Below, in pieces: positions 49,633 to 61,845 of a DNA stretch of 64,000 nt. The stretch lies in NCBI RefSeq assembly GCF_964340395.1, contig NC_135554.1, positions 22,338,092 to 22,402,091 of the forward strand, in the 5' to 3' direction. The position numbers and the translations under genes were made by a program. Each line of letters opens with the position of its first letter. Within the stretch, counting starts at the first letter, position 1. Source of the stretch: Glandiceps talaboti. Taxonomy: Eukaryota > Hemichordata > Enteropneusta > Spengelidae. The notes under the pieces are model-generated. The model saw nothing but the letters and a program-made list of their open reading frames with translations. It did no database searches and had not been told where the DNA came from.

Positions 49633-50335
49633 ACCAAGGAAAATATAGGTCAAAACTATATGAAAAAAATATTAAGAAAATTATTTTAAAAACATGGTTC
49701 AAAATACTTGTTCTTCTGGTAAAATTATTATAAATTCAGTTTGAGGCACTTTAAATAAGCAGCTTTTTATCCAGGGCATACCCCCCCCCCCACCCCCACC
49801 CCCATGTAATTGCAATGTGCCAGGTAGCATATGTGATATGATATAATATGGTTTGAGGGATGTCTGGGAACCAAGCAAACAACAAGCATACAAAAAATGT
49901 AACAACTGTCGTAGTAACTAATGCAGATTGAGCTTAAATAGTTATTAATCATGATCATTTTTTAAAAAACTGAATTAAATTTGCAAGGCTATTCAGACAT
50001 CAAAGGACTTTGGAAATGTAAGAAAATGTCAGCTTGAATACAACACATATGATTTAGCCAATGGAAGACAATCTGGGAGATCGTTCCCTCGGGGCAGGTT
50101 ATCAAAACACAATATGAATCTGAAAAATGTCAACTTTAATAAATGTGAGTCGGCTTGCTAGATAAACCAGCCTAACAGACAAGATGTTTACATGTGCATG
50201 CAACACACGTACTAAAAAACCCCAAATCTACCGGACATTTCAAACAAAATGCTTTTCAATTTCAACCTTAACTTAAATTTCTTTGCTAATTTTTATTCTT
50301 TCATCTGATTTCCAACATTTCATTTTCTTTCCATT

Positions 50336-50396
50336 TTTATTTTTTTTTATTTTTTTTTATTTTTTTTTATTTTTTTTTTTTTTTGGGGGGGGAGAC
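50336..50396. repeat. T-rich (T8-9A)n tract ending in G8
   Basis: Low-complexity T8A repeats, a T14 run and eight G. Confidence 0.85.
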
Positions 50397-52154
50397 AAAA
50401 TATCCTAAATGATGCATTTTGTACAACGATATTTTTATTTGAACCTGATATTATTTTTGGTTAATTTTTCTGTTGTCAGCTTTCCAATAATTCATTTCAT
50501 TTCATTCTTCAGTTTAGGTTCATTTTTGACAAAAATTCCAAAAAGATGGATTCATTTCTTGAAATATATTCCATGGACAGACAGAGACATTGTAACTTGG
50601 AAATTTGTTTTTCACTAATTTTGTTGTTCCCTGCTTTCTGCCATATACAATTTCATTTTGTGCTTATTTACATTCCACTCTGACATAATCTCTGTGGCTA
50701 TACTATATAAAACCCAGGTCAAGCACCCTCCCCCCCCCCCCCCCATTTTCATTTTCATTTACATTCACACTGAAAACAAAATTGCTAGAAAAGAACCAAA
50801 GGGTAACAACTCTTTGTGGTGACAATTTTCACTTTGAAGTAAAATGTCCCACAATCAGCTCAAAGAAATGAAAAAAACAACTAGAAATTAAGCAAAATCA
50901 CGTTGCATTTGTACTAATGTAAAACTGGAAAGCATTTTATATTCACTGATGTACCACACAAATAAAGTTAAATGTTTTAGATGTTTTTCTGAACTGTGAT
51001 AACGCAGTAAACATGTTTGTGTAAAGTAAATAGGAGTCACTGCTTTATGGTTGTTGAGAGAAACTGGGTCACAAGGAGAATAAAGATGTCTAGAAATCAT
51101 TCAATTTTCATCGTACAAACTAAAAGATAGTAGACAAATCATTTCTCATCTCTTCAATATTATATTACATGTATATTACAATTTTGCAAGAAAGGATCCA
51201 AAACATGATATTTTCAAAGTAATTTCATACCTTCGATGTGACCTACATCTGAAAACCTACAGATTTGAGTTGTTTACGACACGTCACAACATAGCCTATG
51301 CTTATTTATAACATTAGTTTTGATTGGCTTATATAATCAATAAGATGGCTGCTAGCCATTCACACACTTATAGTTTTAAAATGACACATTTTTATTATTC
51401 ATGGATATTTATCAAACTTTTTTTTTGTGACCGGAAGTTTCTTCCTGAAACATCTAAATGACACCTCTCTTCACTAAACTGCGTCTTAATCATCTCAACA
51501 ACTATTTCCGTTGTTTACCATTTCTATAATTATTCATCTAAAAAAAAAAGTCTACAGTCTTTTCCTTATCTCAAATTTCTAAATTACAAAAACAAAATCA
51601 TTAACCACAATGTAGTAGTTGTGATTTGATCAATAAAAAGTCATTCCATTTGCATTTATATTTTATGAGTACGACACAACAGCATCTGTTTTTTCAACAG
51701 TTTGAACGGTGCAAGCATTCCTCACTTTACCATAAAGCATAATTTATCTTCGTTTTGCTTGTTTTGTTTTTATTAGATATCAATAAATCCAGTTATTTCA
51801 CACTCATTGTCAGTGTAAATCAGCTACGAATTCATCCTCCAAACACCAAAATATGGCATATAAACAATTTGTAACTGTTAGATTTTAGCAGGAAGTCATC
51901 GGCTGAGTAAACAACAGGGACAAATATAGAGTTGGTATTTATGAAATTTATCAATTATACAGTATGTACCTCGGTGATATAAGACCTATACACTTTTGTT
52001 GCTACTTTGTGCAAGAAAACTCCAAGTGAACCAGGAACAAGCTGTCATACAACAACGATTTTCAAGAACTTTGCGTTTTAGCAAAATTGGTCCCCAAGGC
52101 ACATTGAATAGTTTAGAGTAAATGACACATACACAAATTATAATGAGTAAGTCA

Positions 52155-52495
52155 TGGTACCTAAAATAGAATTTTACGGCCTAGGTGTGATGTAAAGATA
52201 ACGAACATTCGATTTCATGGTTGAAACATCAACTTTTGCACCATATGCTACAGGTGTATTACTATTGTGCATGTGTGCATGAGAATAAGTCAACCTTCTT
52301 GTTCTATTTGACCCTCTAACATGAGGAGAAATGCTATTGCAGGTACTGAGAATAAGTCAACCTTCTTGTTCTATTTTGACCCTCTAACATGAGGAGAAAT
52401 ATTATTACAGGTACTGAGAATAAGTCAACCTTCTTGTTCTATTTTGACCCTCTAGTATAAGGTGAAACACTATTTTAGGTACAGAGAATGATAGA
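52155..52495 (+). repeat. Dispersed repeat with an internal 67-bp triplication
   Basis: The sequence from GGTACCTAAAATAG onwards matches the reverse complement of about 57290-57505. Inside, a 67-68-bp unit starting GAGAATAAGTCAACCTTC occurs three times (about 52281, 52348, 52416), while the distant inverted copy has it once. The triplication therefore happened after the two copies separated, or was lost in the other. Confidence 0.8.
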
Positions 52496-53732
52496 CATAA
52501 CTATACAATGACTAACATAACATATATATACAATATAATCATATCATTTGAGCGCACAATTATCGAAATATGCAAAACTTTTCTTCTAACAAGTTAATAA
52601 TATAATAATTGTATTAATGATTAATCATCAAATGATGTCATACAAAAAAATATGTTGTCATACAAAAAAAATATATATTGACATTAAAAATGTGTTGGAA
52701 TGTGCTGGGATTTTTTTTTCCAGTCACTGTTCAAAGTGTAGTTGTTTATGCTTTCATGCAGACTACACCATAAATATATCTACTTCCTGAAATAACAAGG
52801 TTATGAAAAGTTGGCATGCCGCTTTGTGATAATTGTAGTCCTTCACAGATCCATGTAAGAATCAGCCTTGCATGAAAACAATGGCAAAATATCAAAGTAC
52901 AAGGACAATAGTCACGGGGTCAAAGGTTACAGGTCAAAGGTTACCCAATGGAGCTAGTCGACTAGTCTTTCAGTGCTAACACTGTTTTTTTTTCTTCTAA
53001 TTTCTGCTCTCTGAATTCAACTTGGGCTTACTTCACCTAGACACCTCTACTGGCAAATTACGAGTTTAGCAAAATTTAGTACAATTTTCCTAACTTTATC
53101 ATTTTATTTTGAACAAGTATCCAACAGAACTATTTATGTTTATATATATAAATGCATTGTCTGGATGTACTTATTGAAGAACTATGGAAAAATTTCACCA
53201 AAAAACCCCCATGTTTTTGATTGAGGCAAATGTGTGATTGTAAAGGTTAAAGGTTAGAGTTCAGAGTTGAAATTGCAAATTTTGAATTTTGTTTTGTATT
53301 ATAATCTATATTTACTCACTTTCATAAGTTTGTCTTGGTAACCTATCTAAGCACACTTTACAGTCTTGAATCGTCTTGCCTACAGATGGCGCTCTTCAAA
53401 TATCAGAATCTTCAAGAAAGTGGTCCTATCTTGCTCATTTCTAGCCAATTTTTCTTTAAAATTATTGAAAATTCAAAACAGCTCACACCAAACATGATTT
53501 AGATAAACATAGAAAAAATACACGGACACAATTTCAACATACGTAGATTTTTTAGTGAATTCACAACCAGTCCAAACAAAATTCTTTTCGTTTGTTTCTA
53601 AAACTTTTGCAGTTGATTTATGATACTAAGAATTACCATGACAACTAGTTGTTTTTGCTTGTAAGAACATACAGCCTTCGTATAGTAATTGTATTTATAC
53701 TTTGAATTAGATAATACTTTATTGAATCCTAA

Positions 53733-54045
53733 AGCCGACCCTAAACTTGACACATTTGCGAAAAAAATAAATAAAATCGTGAAAATAATGAAGTCTCGCA
53801 AGAGACAGTGGATGCGGAAACTAACATCAACTTAAAAAGAAAATATAAAACTGTTCTTCCAATCTGTAATGGCTGTACATCTTATGAGAAGAAACCAATA
53901 ACACAGAGACCATATGGAAAACAACAGAAAACATAACTACCTGAACTAGACACTCACATATGAAAAAAAAAAATAAAATGAAAAAAAAAATCTACCCACC
54001 CCCACCTATTCTAAAATTGAATTTAATCAGAGCCACACATTATTT
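53733..54045 (+). repeat. Dispersed repeat copy 1, with the tail of a decayed reading frame
   Basis: Close match over about 300 bp to 58100-58425. Both copies share a C-terminal peptide containing KYKTVLPICNGCTS and PITQRPYGKQQK before a stop, followed by an A-rich stretch and a CCCACCTATTCTAAAATTGA block. In this copy the upstream frame is broken. Confidence 0.8.
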
Positions 54046-54101
54046 TTTAGTCTTGATCTGAAATTTGTTTGTATTATTTTTGTTTCATCATAAGAATTAC
54101 T

Positions 54102-54142
54102 AGCCGGAATGATGCAATAATGTCATTTGCATCATTCCGGCT
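54102..54142. repeat. Perfect 16-bp stem, 9-nt loop inverted repeat
   Basis: AGCCGGAATGATGCAA and its exact complement TTGCATCATTCCGGCT are separated by TAATGTCAT. It lies immediately before the retrotransposon remnant. Confidence 0.9.
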
Positions 54143-54145
54143 GTA

Positions 54146-54575
54146 GATATTATGATCATTAAGAAATCCGTAACAGGTAATGCACCTAGTTACCTCACTG
54201 AAATGTTCAATCTTCCCAACCGAATTCATCTTTCATAACACAAGACAGGCCAGTAAAAGTAACATTTACATCCCTACAGTTAAAACTGAATATGGGAAAC
54301 GGGCATTTCACTATAGTGGTGTTGTCCTATGGAACAGTCTACCCCCATCTATAAGATCAGCTCTGAACCCATCGATATTTAAAAGATATCTTAAGAATGT
54401 AGTCTGGTAAATGTAATTGGATATCTTTTAAAGTATACTGTGCCTCTATAACATTTTGCCCTAGTTTGTCCCTTTTTTGTTTTGTTTTTCTGTGTACATA
54501 ATCTTGCAACAGGTTCCATTGGGAGAACAGTGTGTAAACACTGAAATGGTGTCTGCATATGAAAGATTAATAATA
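54146..54575 (+). pseudogene. 3' remnant of a non-LTR (jockey/CR1-type) retrotransposon, frameshifted
   Basis: Only the C-terminal tail of the reverse-transcriptase polyprotein remains. One frame gives NAPSYLTEMFNLPNRIHL and stops at 54236-54238. The next frame resumes in the same region with HNTRQASKSNIYIPTV and GKRAFHYSGVVLWNSLPPSI, ending at a stop at 54408-54410. The order APSYL..., NTR, KRAF...G..LWNSLP..., F+R.LK is typical of the segment after the polymerase in jockey/CR1-like elements. A frame shift lies at about 54225-54235. A 3' region follows, ending in an AATAATAATAAAAATAAAA tail near 54570. It is dead and truncated at the 5' side. Confidence 0.82.
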
Positions 54576-54857
54576 ATAAAAATAAAACCATTTTATAAAA
54601 TGTCACACATACATAGACCTACTAGTGCTATGTGGATCTTTCTGAATTCCATACATATCAATGTATCAGCATTCTAATGGGAAATAAATCATGTAAGTTA
54701 TGTCTTCAAACATAGACTATTGTCTATGCCTCAATACAAAAAAAATTTCGTAAGGTTTGTGACAATTTTGTTTAAATTGCTAAAATATTTACAATTTGAT
54801 ATCACATGCTACTGTTGTCTTTTAATAATTTTATGAATTTTTTTATTTATTCCTTTG

Positions 54858-54913
54858 TCTGTCTGTCTGTCTCTGTCTGTCTGTCTGTCTGGCTCTCTGT
54901 CTGCCTGTGTCTC

Positions 54914-54944
<31 letters not shown>

Positions 54945-54956
54945 GCCTCTCTGTCT
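54858..54956. repeat. Imperfect (CTGT)n microsatellite
   Basis: CTGT units with CTCTCTGT and CTGCCTGT interruptions; complementary in type to the CAGA array at 49.3 kb. Confidence 0.93.
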
Positions 54957-54959
54957 TAG

Positions 54960-57289
54960 TTCTTGTGGGGAGGGGTTAACACTAGAGATATGCATATAAA
55001 CATATCTCTCCTAGAAATGCAAGATAGTGTCACAGCCGAGTGTCACAGTCACCGAGTGGTATCTGGTTGACCTCATCTGTCTTTACCCATGCAAACTCTA
55101 CACAGATAACAAATAGATGTGTGCCATTACAGAAATGCTATAATTGTTGCTACAATCCAAACCTTCAATCGTTAGTCATAGCATAGTAGGAGTGACTACA
55201 GATAAACCTTTATTAACTTGTCAAACTCATACTTCTTGGCTTATGTACACATGATAAACAAGATAACAGAACTATCACCAAATAGGGGTAAAACAGCTTA
55301 GTAAAGTAAAACACAGAAACAAACAATTGTACAGATACTATGTCTTAGCTATTGTACTCAAGAATGTGCTAAAGTGACTATCTGGGCAAGAATTTTCTAT
55401 GCCAAACTTTTTTATAAGAAAAAAAATCACTATCGGGTACATGTTTTATGGTGATATTAAGCGAGAATGACTAATTATTATGTTTATTCTTAATTGTAGT
55501 ATAACTGAACTCTTTCTAGACACATTATCACAGGAGTAAAGTTGGATCCTTGATAGAATTGGACCAAATATATCCATGCACATGTACTTTTGGTTTTATT
55601 AAAAATTAGCATATAAGCAGTATAAACCCAAAATGTTATTTCCTTGCCATTTGATCGAATCACATTCTACATTACCAGAGTAACTTCCCAACTCAGAAAC
55701 TTGATTCTTTCCCTCATGTAGTTGGGGCAAAATTACTCACACTTCATAGCAGAAGTGGTTTTTTTATATCAAAAGTTTCAATACAAGCCCTTTGTATCAA
55801 GAAATCAAACTGGTAAAACTAAGGTCTAAATGAACTCTAAATGATGTCTACAGATTTTAATCACAGTTTTACAGAGAAACTGTCAGAAAATGTGTGGGCA
55901 TGTTAACTAACTGAATTAAATTTGTACCTACTTACTGGCCTTCAAATAAAAATCGACTAATCTGTGTAAAGGTGTGACTGCAAGGTCATTTGTGTACTGA
56001 AGGACAAAGGGGTGGTTCCCTGTCTGTTTCTTTTTACAAGGTAAATTATCATTACACGCTTAGTAATTCACGGGAAGTTTTGCCAATATTGTACTTTACT
56101 CTAGAGAAACAAAAAGCCATTCCTAATTTCTCAATTTATCACACTGCACAACACTGAACAATTTATGTACCATTTTGTTCCTTGCACTTTAACCCGAAAA
56201 ATCTTGAGAATTCCTAGTCAAACCGGAATTCGTAGTCAACTTGGAACTTTTAATGCCCACTTCATAACACTTCAAGTCTACTTGTAAGAGGGGCATATAT
56301 ACCATGCTTTAATAGATTCTTGTGTATGTTAGTGTCTCGATATGGGGGTGTACCAACAGATGTGGTGGACATAATGAAAATACAGTGTTTGTATTGGGAG
56401 GGGGGGGGGGGTGTGTTATCTTGACCACATCTATCTCTATTTGCTTTTACGGCTTAGTGTTTTTTTTACACAGACTAACTGACCTTGATTTTATAAGTAC
56501 AGGAAGATCTATTGGTGACATCACTGCAATCTAAATAATATTAGCTGTTGATAACATCATGGCAGAAAGAATGAAAATGTTAACATTAATTCCTCTTATC
56601 TGAAGGTTATTGATCTTAAACTCTACCAGTATAGATCAATTATGGCTTAAAAACTAAGAGGTCCTTCATGTCATTCACCCTCCCTCCCACTGTAAGTACC
56701 CACCCACCCCGTGACTGTGACTGTCGTATTCCAGACACCACACTGCACTCACTCTATATTATATCGAGGTCATTCAGTTGACAAAAGATCTGGCTAGTCT
56801 GACTTTCGGATACCTGAAGCAAGTTACTAAAAGTAATAAAAATGCATAGTTGAGTAGCTTGCATCAGTTAGCAATGTTATTATGACTGTAGACAACCTAT
56901 ACAGGGAGATTGTCAGGTCAGTAGTTAGGGTACCGGTGAACTTTATGGTACACTAGCCAACATACTGTACAGAGCTCAATCCCATTGAACATTGAGGTCA
57001 AATGAGGACAACCACAATGACGACTCAATCAATACAAACCATCCTGTTTTGAGTGTCTCAACAGCGGAAATAACACAGATTGGTTTGTTTTGTTGCAGAT
57101 GTTTTTTGTTTGTTTTCAAAGAATTACGCAAGGAAACCTCCGTTACTATAATGATCTACAAATGTAGGAAGCCAATCACTTGAAACCTCTCCTCATTTTT
57201 AGTAGAAGTTTATAGCATATTTCTTTGCAAAATGTTTTACGTTGGGTTATAAGGAAGCATGAAGAGATCAGTACAAAAAACCTGGGTCA
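54960..57289. other. Non-coding, no gene recognised
   Basis: CpG-poor, AT-rich DNA with no supported coding sequence; a poly(G) run near 56399-56411. Confidence 0.5.
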
Positions 57290-57505
57290 CTGGGGTACAA
57301 TTTGATTTACAATTCGCGGTACCTACAATAGCATTTTACTTCACGGTAGAGGATCAAAATAGAAAGAGAAGGTTGACTTATTCTCATGCGTGCCTATAGT
57401 AATACAGGTTAAGCGCTTGGAGCGGAAGTTATGGTGTTGACCAGGATATCAAACGTTCGTTATTTTTATGATGTGCCTAGGCAGTAATATTCTATTCTAG
57501 GTACC
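57290..57505 (-). repeat. Inverted copy of the dispersed repeat at 52.2 kb
   Basis: The reverse complement contains GGTACCTAGAATAGAATATTAC, then AATAACGAACGTTTGAT, GCATGAGAATAAGTCAACC and GCTATTGTAGGTACC, in the same order as 52155-52345. The internal 67-bp unit is present once. Confidence 0.8.
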
Positions 57506-58099
57506 GAGAATTGGGAGCATATTGAAAATGCATTTAGTATCTGAACGAGGAAGTGGAGTCACAAGTATTCCTAGATGGATCTCAAGTTTTCTTTTTCTTT
57601 ATTTTTTTACATACCAAGGATCTGATCATGTTGTATTGAACAATTGACATCTCAGCTTAGAATGTGACTCAATGTTACATTCATTGCTCAAAAAGGCCTA
57701 TTCTCAGTTAAAGTGAATTTTAAAAAAATTAAGAGTCCTCATACAAATTTTTGAAACAGTGGTCAAAATGATATCAAAATTTAGTCATTTTTAGAGTCCA
57801 ATATGGTTGCCATAGATTGTGTTCACTCAATGGGAAAAGGTTATCACCTTCCTTGAAAACCTTCAAATTTCTTTAGTATTACAAAAAGGACCAGGGGGAA
57901 GTTTCAATATGGTAAAATTTGGAGAGATTCATCCCCAAGACATACACTACCTTAACACTAAAAGGAACATTCCAACAAACCATCAAATGATGCACCTTAC
58001 CATTCTCTAACCAAATTCACAATTTCAAAAAAAAAAATTGGATATCAGGCCTAATATAAAAAACTTTGGATCCAGTTACCCGACCCCACCTAGTTTTTC

Positions 58100-58425
58100 A
58101 CGCCAACTCTAAAACTTTTTTATGTATTTGAGAAAAAATAATAAAATCACGAAAATTGTGAAGTCTGGCAAAGTAACAGTGGGTGCGGAAACTGACATCA
58201 AATTAAAAAGAAAATATAAAACTGTTCTTCCAATCTGTAATGGCTGTACATCTGACGAGAAGAAACCAATAACACAGAGACCATATGGAAAACAACAGAA
58301 AAGATAACTACCTGAACTAGACACTCAAATATGAAAACAATATATATAAAAAATAAAATAAAAAATCGACCTACCCCACCTATTCTAAAATTGAGCGTAA
58401 TCGGAACCACACAATTTTTTATGTT
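58100..58425 (+). repeat. Dispersed repeat copy 2, with an intact 61-codon C-terminal frame
   Basis: Matches 53733-54045. Here the frame is open from 58122 to 58307, reading TKIVKSGKVTVGAETDIKLK, then KYKTVLPICNGCTSDEKK and a stop after GKQQKR. A C-x2-C pair in a basic C terminus suggests the tail of a transposon protein or a copied gene fragment; I do not recognise the family. Confidence 0.75.
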
Positions 58426-58939
58426 AAGCTTTATCAAACCCAACACTTTATATTACAAAAAAAAACACCCACTTTATATCAAGCAATTCAAAAACAACCT
58501 ACATATAGAAAGTCTTAAGTTATATTTTGCCTTGGCTCCCTATGACACAAGTTCTGGGTAATAATTTTCAACATACAATTTGCATATTAAGAATCAGACA
58601 ATATTGAAACACCTAAAATATTGCTTTTTTAATTTGTCATTTTAATACACACCCACTCACACGTTTGCACAGTTCTCCCCGAGCAATCTAACAATGTGCC
58701 ACACCCTCATGTAATTTCTGAACCCACACACTAAACCACTTCATTAAAGTAAAATTTGTTATCAAAACAGTCGCTGAACCCTAGATTCTCCCTTCTTAGT
58801 CCTTTTCTGCCCAATTAGTCATTACTTGTGTAAAAAAAATAAATACCTCCTTGGGAGGAGCTGGAAGATTAAATGAGTTTCATAAATTTAAATTTATTAT
58901 ATAGGAGATATCTGGCTTAATTTGATTTCTCAATTTCTC

Positions 58940-59085
58940 TATGATTTTTGAACTTCCAGGATATTCCAGGAATGGTTTCAGTTTTTCAGGAATGTTTGAA
59001 TTTCCAGATATTCCAAGCATTGTCTGAATTTCCAGTTTTCCAGGAATGGTTTGAATTTCCATAATTTCTTGGAAGGGTTCATGTC
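58940..59085. repeat. Short minisatellite of TTCCAGGAATGGTTTGAA-type units
   Basis: About four diverged copies of a roughly 35-bp unit containing TTTGAATTTCCAG and TTCCAGGAATG. Confidence 0.65.
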
Positions 59086-59796
59086 CTGGATATCCCTGTC
59101 CACCTACACATCAGGATTACCATAGATCCAGGCATGAACCCAGCGAATCAACATCCGCTCCAAGGTCTATGAGACCATGGTATAGCCTATCTAAGTGAAC
59201 ATACTGATATCAAATTGTCAAGCTATCATGTACATACTGATTAATATTTCACTTTAAGTAAACTTCTCAATCTCCAAAACATTAGCTCACTACTGCTATC
59301 ATCTATTGCTACACAGTCAAAAACTGTCAACATGGTCAACACACAGTGAGTATTACATCAACTATTAGTAGATCACTACTATTTGATTCCAGTATAATCT
59401 ACATGTTGGTTTATGTTAACCACTGGTCTGTAAAATTCATGCATTATTCAAACAAACTAATTTGTTTGTGGTTGGAAGAAAGGTTATTTCTATTTTTAGA
59501 ACCCATCAGTTTCAAAATTTGAAGGAAAAAAAAACCATGATAATTATTATTATTATATTCTGTGGTTGAGTTAGATGTTAGGTGATATATATGCAAATGA
59601 TTTGTATTCATATGTAAAGTAGTTGACCATATATGTGCACTATCTGCAACAATGTGAAAATTAACTCCTTCCTGTGACCTTGTTGTAATCAAAGTGGTGA
59701 GTTGTAGTCAAGGTGAGGTCATCCCTCCAGTTCACCAGACCTCACAGAAGAGGAAATGGTGAACCACAACATACTAACAAACCTGTGAACCAGTGA

Positions 59797-59965
<169 letters not shown>

Positions 59966-60384
59966 TCGTTCAACTGAAATATCTTGTATCATGATACTAC
60001 TTTCACTTTCTGACATCTGTGTTGTTTATGTTATTTGACAGCCATCTTTGAAAGCATAATTCTTGACATACATTAGTACTTTGAATACAAATATACGATT
60101 AAATATTCTGCAAGCTATTTATTATTTTGGGGAATAAACCATTATTTAGTTACATCTATTTAATGATAATGTTTGACTTTATATTTGAGAGAGAAGATCT
60201 AACAAAATAAAGTCTCCTTTCACACACAAAAAAACCCACAATTTTTTTTTAATGGAATTTTGAAAATTTCGTACTGTGGCAGAGATTGTTGAAAGAAACT
60301 ACCAAGTCACTGTGAAAATAGAGAGATTAATTTAGACTACGAGATATTGTTACCCAATACTTGTATATTTCTTCAGTCAGCTAA

Positions 60385-60470
60385 GGAAATGTGAGTGACA
60401 TAAGGGGCTTTGTTACTTCGAGTCAAACAAAAGAACTGACAAAGCCCCTTATGTTGCACACATTTTCTGG
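60385..60470. repeat. Long hairpin: about 30-bp imperfect stem with a 16-bp perfect core
   Basis: ACATAAGGGGCTTTGT (60398-60413) pairs exactly with ACAAAGCCCCTTATGT (60439-60454). Pairing extends outward with a four-base mismatch through AAATGTG/CACATTT. The apical loop is about 25 nt. Confidence 0.8.
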
Positions 60471-60909
60471 TTGAAGGAAGAAAGCCATTGGAGAATAATG
60501 TACTTATGCCTGTAATATATGATTGTGTGTGTATTCTCCATAGACAGGAGCTGACACACTACAGTGTTTAAATCAATATAATTTAATGGGGAAAGTAATG
60601 GCGCTTGAAAACTTGACCCATAATTCAAGCCTGGCAAAAACCATTGCCATGGAAACGCATTGTTGTAATAAAAGAAGACCATACTATTTTCTGTTCAAAC
60701 ACATGAACTTGGGTTGTGCATGGTACAATGTATAATGTTCTGTAACAGCTGATCTCATCAAATTTGTTAAAAACCTCAATCTTTTGTCTTTTCCATTTTC
60801 CAACATATGGTCTTCATACCATGGAGAAACAATACTAAAGATGGCCATTAGACTGTATGGCAGTGTTTGTTTTCACAGTGGTACAGCTGGTAAAAATCTA
60901 CCAAAGTAT

Positions 60910-61274
60910 GCAAGGTGTTGCAGCTAATGTCATGATGCAGCTAGTGTTGTGATTACTTTTACAGGTTGATGAAGTTAGTGTCATGATTCCATTTGCAGGG
61001 TGATGCAGCTAGTGTCATGATTCTGTTTGCAGGGTGATGCAGCTAGTGTCATGATTCTGTTTGCAGGGTGATGCAGCTAGTGTCATGATTCTGTTTACAG
61101 GGTGATGCAGCTAGTGTCATAATTCCCTTTGTAGGGTGATGCAGCTAGTGTCATGATGCTGCTTGCCGGGTGATACAGATAGTGTTGTAGTTCCCTTTGT
61201 TGGGTGTTGAAGCTGGTGTTGTAGTTCCCTTTGCTGGGTTTTGCAGATAGTGTTGTTGTAGTTCCCTTTGTAGT
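60910..61274. repeat. 34-bp minisatellite, about ten copies
   Basis: Consensus GATGCAGCTAGTGTCATG, then ATTCTGTTTGCAGGGT. The central copies are nearly identical and the right-hand copies have diverged to a TTGTAGTTCCCTTTG variant. It ends about 75 bp before the inverted-repeat block. Confidence 0.93.
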
Positions 61275-61350
61275 CAACCAATAAAGCATATTGACAGTTT
61301 TTCCTCTTCCACCAGAAACATTCAAAACTGTGGAACCCGGCCACAACTCA

Positions 61351-61605
61351 TTATTATATGGCTCATATATTCAACCACTGCGCCTTACATTGTTTTCTAT
61401 AGAGAAAGTGATGATGACGTAGCAGTCCGTATATTATGGTATTGACCAAAATCAACCCTGAACTGTTTTCTATATTGGCCGAAATCAACCTGGAACTATT
61501 TTGATTGATAATACAAAAACAAACAGTTTTGTTTACATCAAAATCAAACTTTATTACTTAACAAGGTCTGCTTGAGGATGGAAATTCTGCAGTAAGCTTA
61601 CTCAT
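61351..61605 (-). repeat. Left arm of a ~250-bp inverted repeat
   Basis: The reverse complement matches 63575-63829 almost throughout: GCATGAGT, GCAGAATTTCCAT, TTGATTTTGATG, AAAATAGTTCCAGGTTGATT, ACTGCTAC.TCATCATCACTT, and both arms stop at the same outer sequence CATATAATAA. Confidence 0.85.
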
Positions 61606-61845
61606 GCTATAGACTTGCGTTGGAGTATTTAATTTGAATACAATAAATATATTGCAACAGTTTATCAAAGTCCTATTGTCCTATTCATGTTATCAAAAGT
61701 GAGGTATATTTTACATGTGATGTGCCAGGATAAACACAGGCGATCGATAGTTACATGTGAACAAACAATATTTGACACATACACAATAATAGGTAAACAT
61801 TATTCAGAGATGTCGTCACTGGAATCAGACTCACTTTCATGAATT

